Source: JAKLKS01 sp964370855 (GTDB taxonomy: Bacteria > Planctomycetota > JAJSAM01 > JAKLKS01). From it: 64,000 bases of DNA. Positions 57,701-64,000 of the stretch are shown here, piece after piece; the first letter of the stretch is position 1; each line of letters opens with the position of its first letter. The stretch spans positions 6,367-70,366 of the forward strand of contig CAYJMF010000011.1 of assembly GCA_964370855.1 (NCBI GenBank), given 5' to 3'. Position numbers and translations under genes: made by a program. The notes below the pieces were generated by a model. It searched no databases and was not told where the DNA came from. It saw only the letters and a list, made by a program, of their open reading frames with translations.

Positions 57701-60700
57701 GTCTCGACGCCTGCCCCCGGTGCGGCCGCTCCCTGGGGGGCGGGAAGTTCTGCCCCGGCTGCGGCACCCGCATCGACGAGCCCCTCTCGGGCAGGGTCCT
57801 CGGGGGCCGGTACACCCTCTCCTCCGTCCTCGATCGCGGCCCCTTCTTCACCAAGTGGGCCACGGAGCCCCGGGCCGGCTCCGGCCCCGTGGTGGTGGCG
57901 GTCCTCGCCGACGGTCCCGCCGCCGACGCGAACCGCCGGCGCCGCTTCCTCGAGAACGCCGGCGCCGCGCTGACCTTCCCCGCCGGCGGCCTCCTCGCCG
58001 TCCGCGAGATGGCCGAGGAGTCCGTGGCCGGCCTCGGGCTGCGGGTCGTGTACGCCGTCTCCGACGCCTCCCGCGGTCCGACCCTCGCCGCCGCGGTCTC
58101 CCGCGAGGCGCGGTTCCCCCCGGCACGGGCGGTGGCGGTCATCGCCGACCTCCTCGAGATCCTCGGCCGCCTCCACGCCGCGGGGGGCGTGCACGGGGAC
58201 CTCCACCCCGCCGCCCTCTTCCTCGAGGAGGGGGAGCGCGTGCGCGTCGCCGACGCGGGCCTCGCCGCGGGGCTCGCCGTCCCCGGCGGGGACGACCCCG
58301 CCGCCCTCGGCTCCGACGGCGGCCGGTGGCTCTCCCCGGAGCAGGCCTCCGGAGGGAAGGCGGTCCCCGCGTCGGACCTGCACGCCGCCGGCGCCCTCCT
58401 CCACTACCTCCTCACGGGGTTCCCGCCGTGGCAGGCCGCGAAGGGGCCGCCGCTCCTCTACGAGATCCAGCGCTCCTTCCCGCGCCCTCCCTCGGAGGTG
58501 CTCCCCGGCCTGCCCGCCGCCCTCGACGGCGTCGTGGATCGCGCCCTCGCCAAGTCCACCGGGGACCGCTTCGCCTCGGCGGAGGAGTTCCTGCGCGCCC
58601 TCCGCCAGGCCGCCGCCGGCCTTCCCGCGGGGGCGGCCCGCGCCACCTCCTCCTTCGAGACCGGCGCCCCCATCGGCATCGCCCCCGTGGCGGGGGGGGA
58701 CGACGCCACGGCGTCGGGCCTCCTCTCCCGCGGCGACGACGCCACGGTCCAGGGCCCCCTCGCGTCCCCGGCCGCATCGGGGGACGAGACCATGGCCGCC
58801 CCCCGCCGCCCGGCGGGCCCGCCGCCCCGCCGCTCCCCTCCGCCTCCCCCTCCCTCCCCCGACGAGACCCTCGCCGCTCCCCGGGTCGTGACGCCCCCGC
58901 GGAAGCAGGTGCCCCCGGCGAGATCCGCGGACACCGCGAAGCCGGCGAGGAAGCCCGCTCCCGCCCGCCCGGCTCCCCCTCCCGCCGGGGACGACACCGC
59001 CGCCGTGGCCCGGCCCGCCGCGCCCCCTCCGGCGGCCGCGGGGTCCGCGGCCGCCGGCGGGGGGCCGGGCCCCCCCGCCCCGGGGGCCGGGCCCCGGTGC
59101 GGGGGGCCCCCCGGGGGCGGGGGGTNNNNNNNNNNGGCCCCCCCCCCCCCCCCCCCGCCCCCCCCCCCCCCCCCCCCCCGGGCGGGGGGGGGGCCCCCCC
59201 CCCCGGGCGGGGCCCCGGCCCCCGCGGCCAAGGCGAAGGGCCCCTGGTCCGTGGGAACCCCCGTGGCCGTCTTCTCCATCCTCCTCTTCCTCGGGACGGG
59301 CGGGCTGTACGCCGCCGTCTGGGCGGGGTACCTCGACTGGTCCATCCCGCCCTGGCTCCGCACCCTCACGGGCCGCCACGAGACGCCCCACTTCACGGAG
59401 AGGAACCGGGTCCCCGAGAGGCCCGTCTGGCCCCTCACCCTGCGCCTCCCCCTGCCCCCGGAGATCAACTTCCCCCTGGAGGGCACCGGCGGGGACGCCC
59501 TCTACGGCACCTGGACCCTGGAGCGGCTCGCCCCCGCCGCCGCCGCCCCCGGGAGCGGCGGCGAGCCCGGCGCCGCGGAGTCCGCCCCCCCCCGCCTCTT
59601 CGCCATGGGGGAGTTCCGCGGCCCGCCGCCGGAGGGTGTCTTCTCCCTCTCCCTCGACGTGCCCGCCGGCCGCTACGCGCTGCGCGCCTCCTTCCGCTAC
59701 GGCGAGACGGAGGCCCGGCCGCCCGTGGAGGTGAAGGACTCCCCGAAGACGGAGCGCTACGAGATCCTGCGCCGGCCCACGGTGCTCCACGTGCGGGTCC
59801 GGCAGGAGCTGGGCCAGGTCTCCGCGGCCCACGGGTTCGGGGAGCCCGCGCGCAAGCCCGTCACGAGGGGGGTCGGCATCGTCGCCTTCGGGCTCGTCGA
59901 GGACGGGCCCGAGGACCGCCTCCGCTTCGGCGACGACGTCATGGTGCGCGTGGAGGCCGAGGGGTACAGGTCCGACGAGAAGCGGGTGCGGCTCCTCGAG
60001 AACCCGCACGTGGTGGAGTTCGACCTCAAGGAGGACGCCGGGAACAAGGTCTCCATCGCCCTCGAGGACATCAAGAAGCGCCGCAGCCTCTCGGCCCGCT
60101 ACGAGAACGACCCCGTGGTCCTCGGCGACCCCGCCGTGAAGATCGCGCTCGCCCGCGTCTGCATGGAGGACGGGGCATGGGCGGCCGTGGATTCCTACAT
60201 GGAGGACCTCCGCTCGGCCCCGGACCCCCTCCCCGAAGGGGCGCGGGAGCTGTTCCTCGGGTGGCACGAGCACCTCCGCAAGGTGGCGGCGGAGGCCGCC
60301 GCGGCGGGGGACGTCTGGAGCGTCCGCGAGGCCCGGGCCCGCGCCCGCCCCGACGTGCTCGGGGAGAGCGGCGCCGGGGCGGAGAGGGCGCGCTGGGCGG
60401 AGATCGAGATCCGGGCGTGGCGGAACTTCCCGCCCTCCGCCGCCGTCCAGGCCCCGCCCGAGGGGGAGGGGAGGGACGAGTTCTCCGCCGTGGAGCGGAT
60501 GGTGGCGGAGGACCTCAAGCTCGTCTTCCCCGAGGTGCGGGAGCGGCTGCAGCGGGAGGTCGCCGGGGACATCCTCGCCCGGCGGGCCTGGCCCGTGTGG
60601 AACAGGGGCGGCGAGACCCGCGTGCCGCGGGCCCTCGGCGAGGCCCCCTCCGTCCCCGGCCCCGACGCCGCCGCCTGGCTCGACCTCGCCCGCCGGGCCT

Positions 60701-62118
60701 GGCCGGGCATCGAGGACACCCTCGACTACCAGAGGCTCCGGGCCCGCATCGAGGACCTGAGGGGCGCCCCGGACCGCGCCGTGGGGTGGCTCTTCGGGGA
60801 TCGGACGTGGACGCCGGAGCGGGCCGTCCCGAAGGCGCGCATCGACACGCTGACGAAGCGGGACCGGCTGCTGCTGGCCCGCGCCCTCGGGTGGTGGGGG
60901 GACCTCCGGGCCGGGGAGGGATCGGAGAAGGACGCCATGGTCCTCTGGCAGGGGGCGTGGAACGTCTACCAGACCATCTTCGAGCCCGAGGGGGAGTCCT
61001 TCCCGGCGGAGCTGGCCGGGGCGGCGCTCCTCGAGGGGGCCCGGGTGGCCTTCCTCACGCGCGCCAACGAGACGGCCCTGGAGGTCCTGCAGCGATACCT
61101 CAACCTCTACCCCGGGGACCGCGAGGCGGTGCGGCTCCGCGACGCCGTCCTCGCGAAGTTCACGCTCCGGACTCCGGCCAAGATGGAGGAGCTCGGCTAC
61201 CTCACCCTGGCCATCCCCGCGGGCCGGTTCCGGGTGGGCACCGACGAGCCGCGGCCTCCCGTGGAGGAGACCCCCTTCCCCGACGGCGCCGTGGTCCAGG
61301 TGCGGGTCCTCCCCGCCCGCGACACCCTCCTCGAGGACTACCTCGTGGGGATCCACGAGGTCACCGTGGCCCAGTACCGGAAGTACCTCGATGCCATGAA
61401 GGACCCGGAGGCGGCGAAGCGGTTCGCCCATCCCGCGGAGCCGGAATCGAAGAAGGCTCCCGGGGCGCGGGACCTCCTGCCCGGCTCCTCCCTCTCCCCC
61501 GACGAGCCGGTGCGGGGGGTGGACTGGTGGGACGCATGGGCCTGCGCGAAGTTCCTCGGGGGGCGCCTGCCCACGGAGGCGGAGTGGGAGAAGGCGGCGC
61601 GGTGGTGCGGGCGCCTGCGGGCCGGGGAGGACCTCTACCCCTGGTGGCGCCGGGTCGTGGGAGCGCAATGGACCGGCTTCTGGCCCGACAACGGGATCGA
61701 CATCAGCCCCTTCGACCTGGCCCCCTCCGGCGTCCGCGGCGTCATGGGGCGCGTCTCGGAGTGGACCATGGACACATTCGATCTTCCCGTCGCCGGGGTG
61801 GCCGAGGGGGTCGCGGTGGGGGTCGCCCTGCTCCCGCCGGACCTGCGGAAGGGGCCGGAGACGGTCATGGCCGTCCGCGGCGGGTCCTTCTTCCACCAGG
61901 CGCCGGGGGAGCCGCCGGGCCCCTCCCTCGCCGAGAAGCGGGAGCCGCCCCCGGCCCCCGCCGAGGGGAAGGAGGCGGCCGCCGCCCCTCCGCCCCCGGT
62001 GCGGACCTGGCGCGCCATGGACCTCCTCGAGCGCCGCGGCGTGGCCGCGGGCCGGAAGGCGAAGTGGATCGGCTTCCGCGTCGTCGTCGGCTCCGCCGCC
62101 TCCGAGGGCGTGCGGTGA
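57697..62118 (+). CDS. Zinc-ribbon, pseudokinase, transmembrane and FGE-sulfatase-domain fusion
   Basis: This protein has about 1473 residues, with a 10-N gap inside (59126-59135). The domains are: zinc ribbon (CPRCG...CPGCG, residues 6-22); a kinase-like domain (~28-310) in which the VAIK lysine is missing (VVVAVLADG), HRDLKPxN has become HGDLHPAAL and DFG is DAG; and a Pro/Ala-rich linker (~330-510) containing the gap. One membrane helix (VAVFSILLFLGTGGLYAAVW, ~520-545) and a long helical extracytoplasmic part follow, then a C-terminal FGE-sulfatase domain (~1168-1460: IPAGRFRVGTDEP, GIHEVTVAQYRKYLD, GGRLPTEAEWEKAARW, AVRGGSFFHQAP). Pkn1-like kinases with FGE domains are known. The kinase part here looks catalytically dead. 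Confidence 0.82.
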   Translation: MSLDACPRCGRSLGGGKFCPGCGTRIDEPLSGRVLGGRYTLSSVLDRGPFFTKWATEPRAGSGPVVVAVLADGPAADANRRRRFLENAGAALTFPAGGLLAVREMAEESVAGLGLRVVYAVSDASRGPTLAAAVSREARFPPARAVAVIADLLEILGRLHAAGGVHGDLHPAALFLEEGERVRVADAGLAAGLAVPGGDDPAALGSDGGRWLSPEQASGGKAVPASDLHAAGALLHYLLTGFPPWQAAKGPPLLYEIQRSFPRPPSEVLPGLPAALDGVVDRALAKSTGDRFASAEEFLRALRQAAAGLPAGAARATSSFETGAPIGIAPVAGGDDATASGLLSRGDDATVQGPLASPAASGDETMAAPRRPAGPPPRRSPPPPPPSPDETLAAPRVVTPPRKQVPPARSADTAKPARKPAPARPAPPPAGDDTAAVARPAAPPPAAAGSAAAGGGPGPPAPGAGPRCGGPPGGGGXXXXAPPPPPPPPPPPPPRAGGGPPPPGGAPAPAAKAKGPWSVGTPVAVFSILLFLGTGGLYAAVWAGYLDWSIPPWLRTLTGRHETPHFTERNRVPERPVWPLTLRLPLPPEINFPLEGTGGDALYGTWTLERLAPAAAAPGSGGEPGAAESAPPRLFAMGEFRGPPPEGVFSLSLDVPAGRYALRASFRYGETEARPPVEVKDSPKTERYEILRRPTVLHVRVRQELGQVSAAHGFGEPARKPVTRGVGIVAFGLVEDGPEDRLRFGDDVMVRVEAEGYRSDEKRVRLLENPHVVEFDLKEDAGNKVSIALEDIKKRRSLSARYENDPVVLGDPAVKIALARVCMEDGAWAAVDSYMEDLRSAPDPLPEGARELFLGWHEHLRKVAAEAAAAGDVWSVREARARARPDVLGESGAGAERARWAEIEIRAWRNFPPSAAVQAPPEGEGRDEFSAVERMVAEDLKLVFPEVRERLQREVAGDILARRAWPVWNRGGETRVPRALGEAPSVPGPDAAAWLDLARRAWPGIEDTLDYQRLRARIEDLRGAPDRAVGWLFGDRTWTPERAVPKARIDTLTKRDRLLLARALGWWGDLRAGEGSEKDAMVLWQGAWNVYQTIFEPEGESFPAELAGAALLEGARVAFLTRANETALEVLQRYLNLYPGDREAVRLRDAVLAKFTLRTPAKMEELGYLTLAIPAGRFRVGTDEPRPPVEETPFPDGAVVQVRVLPARDTLLEDYLVGIHEVTVAQYRKYLDAMKDPEAAKRFAHPAEPESKKAPGARDLLPGSSLSPDEPVRGVDWWDAWACAKFLGGRLPTEAEWEKAARWCGRLRAGEDLYPWWRRVVGAQWTGFWPDNGIDISPFDLAPSGVRGVMGRVSEWTMDTFDLPVAGVAEGVAVGVALLPPDLRKGPETVMAVRGGSFFHQAPGEPPGPSLAEKREPPPAPAEGKEAAAAPPPPVRTWRAMDLLERRGVAAGRKAKWIGFRVVVGSAASEGVR
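59126..59135. other. Assembly gap (10 N) inside a coding region
   Basis: The run is flanked by long G and C homopolymers, so the Pro-rich linker of the fusion protein is unreliable here. The frame appears to be kept on both sides. Confidence 0.9.
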
Positions 62119-62128
62119 AAGGCGCGAA

Positions 62129-62230
62129 AGGCAGGGACGTTCCTTACTAACTAACTAACTCCTGCGAGCCCCCCCCGCATCGCGGGAGGGGGAGGTGGAG
62201 TTAGTTAGTTAGTAAGGAACGTCCCCGCCT
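62129..62230. repeat. Palindromic repeat, GGGGACGTTCC family, third copy
   Basis: Arms 62129-62162 and 62197-62230 are 34 bp and complementary with one mismatch (core GACGTTCCTTACTAACTAAC) around 34 bp. The element begins 10 bases after the stop of the fusion gene and ends 8 bases before the predicted promoter of the kinase gene. Confidence 0.85.
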
Positions 62231-62238
62231 CTCCCCGC

Positions 62239-62244
62239 TATCCT
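62239..62244 (+). promoter_or_regulatory. Possible -10 box TATCCT for the Ser/Thr kinase
   Basis: TATCCT lies 45 bases before the ATG at 62284 and directly after the palindromic repeat. Confidence 0.35.
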
Positions 62245-62283
62245 GCTCTGCTTCCGCGGACGGTGCGCGGGCGGCGGGGGCGC

Positions 62284-63789
62284 ATGAACCTGGATCTCGA
62301 AGACGACCGGATCCTCGGATCCCTCCTCGAGGGGAAGTGGCGCCTCGTCCGGAGGATCGGGCGGGGCGGCATGGGACAGGTCTTCCAGGTGGTCCACGCC
62401 CGCATGGGGATCGTGAAGTGCGTGAAGATCCTCCGCCCCGGCGCCGACGAGGTCATGGTCAAGCGCTTCGAGCGCGAGGTCCGCCTCGCGCAGCAGATCC
62501 GCCACCCCAACGTCATCCGCATCGACGACTTCGGCGTGGACACCGACCTCGACGGCGAGGGCGTCCCCTTCTACATCATGGAGTTCGTCGAGGGGCGGTC
62601 GCTCCGCGACCTCATCTCCCTCTGCGAACTCCCCGTGGACCGCGCCTCCCACATCGTGCGCCAGGCCGCCCTCGGCATCGCCGCCGCCCACCAGCGGGAC
62701 ATCATCCACCGCGACATCAAGCCCGAGAACATCGTCGTCACCGACGAGGACCACGCGACGGTCCTCGACTTCGGCATCGCCAAGATCCGCTCCCCCGACT
62801 CCCGCGAGGACATGCTCACCCTCACCCGCAAGGGGGAGATCTGGGCGACGCCCCAGTACATGTCCCCGGAGCAGGCGATGGCCTCATCGGACCTGACGCC
62901 GAAGAGCGACATCTACTCCCTCGGCATCGTCCTCTTCGAGTGCCTGACGGGGGAGCTCCCCTTCACCTGCGAGACGGCGCGGGAGTTCATCCTCGCCCAC
63001 ATCCAGAAGGACGTGCCCTCCCTGAGGAAGCGCCGGCCCGAGCTCCAGTTCGCCGCGGGCCTCGAGGAGCTCGTCACCTCCATGCTGGCCAAGCGGCCCG
63101 CGGGCCGGCCCGCCTCCATGGCGGAGGTGGCCGCCGCCCTGGAGCCCTTCATGCGGAAGGGAGGCGCTCCCCCCGCCCCCCCGGTCCGCGCCCCCGCCGC
63201 GGCCCCCTCCGCGGCCGGCAGGGCCCCTCCCGCGCCGCCCCCGGCCACGCCCGGGGCCTCCCCCGGCACCACCGAGGAGGGGGACGCCCAGGACGCCACG
63301 GCGGACCTCCCCCCGAGGCCGTCCGCCCCGGGCGCCGCCCGCCCCCCCCGCATCGTCGTCGTCCCCCATCCCCCCGCGGGCGCCCGTTCCCGGAACTTCC
63401 CCGTGGGCGCCCACCTCTTCGTGAACCTCGGCGAGGAGCTCCACGACCACCTGGTGGGGGGCTCCCGCCTGACCATGGGCCGCCGCACGGACAACGACGT
63501 CTTCGTGCCCGACGCGCTGGCGAGCAAGCTCCACGCGGAGCTCGTCGAGGAGGGGGGGAAGTACTTCCTCGAGGACCGCGGCAGCCGCAACGGCACCTAC
63601 GTGGGCAAGCGCCGCGTCGAGGGCAGGGTGAGCCTCGCCACCGCGGAGAACATTCGCATCGGCAACACCTACATGCTCTTCTGCAGGGGCGAGGCGAAGG
63701 CGAGGGACCACTTCCACTTCTGCCCCCAGGGCCACCCCGGGGACCGGAAGGCGAAGTTCTGCGGATCCTGCGGGGCCCCGCTGTCCTGA
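62284..63789 (+). CDS. Ser/Thr protein kinase with C-terminal FHA domain and zinc ribbon
   Basis: This 501-residue Hanks-type kinase appears active: glycine loop IGRGGMGQV (25-33), Lys48 in VKCVKIL, HRDIKPENIV with Asp144, DFGIAK (162-167), APE-like MSPEQ. A Pro/Ala linker (~290-360) is followed by an FHA domain (~395-465: RLTMGRRTDNDVFVPD, RGSRNGTYVGKRR) and a C-terminal zinc-ribbon-like CPQGH...CGSCGAP. It has no membrane helix. The kinase phosphorylates Ser/Thr; the FHA domain likely binds phosphorylated substrate or kinase partner. The two FHA histidine kinases 40 kb away are plausible members of the same signalling network. Confidence 0.93.
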   Translation: MNLDLEDDRILGSLLEGKWRLVRRIGRGGMGQVFQVVHARMGIVKCVKILRPGADEVMVKRFEREVRLAQQIRHPNVIRIDDFGVDTDLDGEGVPFYIMEFVEGRSLRDLISLCELPVDRASHIVRQAALGIAAAHQRDIIHRDIKPENIVVTDEDHATVLDFGIAKIRSPDSREDMLTLTRKGEIWATPQYMSPEQAMASSDLTPKSDIYSLGIVLFECLTGELPFTCETAREFILAHIQKDVPSLRKRRPELQFAAGLEELVTSMLAKRPAGRPASMAEVAAALEPFMRKGGAPPAPPVRAPAAAPSAAGRAPPAPPPATPGASPGTTEEGDAQDATADLPPRPSAPGAARPPRIVVVPHPPAGARSRNFPVGAHLFVNLGEELHDHLVGGSRLTMGRRTDNDVFVPDALASKLHAELVEEGGKYFLEDRGSRNGTYVGKRRVEGRVSLATAENIRIGNTYMLFCRGEAKARDHFHFCPQGHPGDRKAKFCGSCGAPLS

Positions 63790-63956
63790 GTAGGGAGCAG
63801 GAAACGCCGGGCATCCCCCCGGATTCCCGATGCCGTCAAGCCGCGAACGTCGACCGCCGTCCCCCACGATCCATGTTCCCGATCCCGCGGGATCTCCCCG
63901 AGGCGCCGAAGGGCGTCCCGGTCCCCCCGCCTCTCCCATCCGTTGACGTCCAACCC

Positions 63957-64000
63957 GCCCGTTTCGAGAGGGTCCGGTCCGAATCCTCTCCGGACCGGAC
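63957..64000. repeat. Second copy of the CGTTTCGAGAGGGTCC palindrome, cut by the window edge
   Basis: The left arm and loop match 17651-17712 except for one extra loop base. The right arm continues beyond the window. The ~165 bp between the kinase stop and this element contain nothing recognisable. Confidence 0.8.

Noticed and set aside
57556..61896. Minus-strand open frame of about 1450 codons opposite the pseudokinase-FGE gene
   Set aside because: It has low-complexity Gly/Arg/Pro/His composition, no start signal and no motif, and lies opposite a gene with clear zinc-ribbon and FGE motifs.
1..64000. CRISPR array or cas genes
   Set aside because: No regularly spaced direct repeats were seen. 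The repeats present are palindromic, dispersed and not in arrays, and no Cas protein motifs occur.

Overview
The window is a very GC-rich bacterial segment with dense, short-spaced genes on both strands. It looks like a metagenome-type scaffold: four runs of exactly ten N lie in G/C homopolymer. The gene content suggests a Gram-negative, Planctomycetota-like organism, but this is inference because there is no rRNA or other marker. Supporting features are heptose/LPS-core genes, many secreted and lipoprotein genes, an alpha-2-macroglobulin, FHA-domain signalling proteins, a (pseudo)kinase fused to a formylglycine-generating-enzyme (FGE) domain, an M64 peptidase and several palindromic repeat families.

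Layout. 0-2.6 kb: end of an LPS-heptose operon (hldA, hldC, a double InaA/WaaP-type kinase). 2.7-8.0 kb: three paralogous exported HEAT-type proteins, a small helical protein and a GT4 glycosyltransferase. 8.2-13.2 kb: methyltransferase, GT4, waaF and a convergent double-GT4 protein. 13.2-14.7 kb: an FAD monooxygenase lying between the two arms of a palindromic repeat. 14.7-17.5 kb: MoxR, Hsp20 and a HEAT protein. 17.9-21.2 kb: class-III aminotransferase, pyrI, pyrB. 21.4-26 kb: two FHA-GAF-histidine kinases and an orphan ParA. 26.1-29.7 kb: glycine-rich secreted protein, anchored beta-domain protein and a sigma-like regulator. 29.9-39.3 kb: truD divergent from a 2690-residue alpha-2-macroglobulin. 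39.3-49 kb: small membrane proteins, a nucleotidyltransferase pair, a P-loop kinase, a carboxypeptidase-regulatory-like repeat protein, ilvE, a terpenoid-cyclase-fold secreted protein and a membrane-fused spermidine-synthase-like protein. 49.5-54.3 kb: an AraC-like regulator, six tandem copies of a small uncharacterised beta-domain family and two further unknown genes. 55.4-63.8 kb: M64 peptidase, lipoprotein, zinc-ribbon/pseudokinase/FGE fusion and an FHA Ser/Thr kinase.

Three features of the whole window stand out. First, many genes have a TANNNT -10 box about 12-13 nt before the start codon and no Shine-Dalgarno sequence, which points to frequent leaderless transcription. The 49.5-54 kb cluster instead has clear Shine-Dalgarno sites. 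Second, at least five palindromic repeat families sit against gene 3' ends, and in truD, parA and the spermidine-synthase-like gene the repeat supplies the stop codon. Third, the 49.5-54.3 kb cluster is the best candidate for an undescribed system. Its members share a recognisable sequence signature, are co-directional and tightly spaced, and end in a stretch with clearly lower GC.
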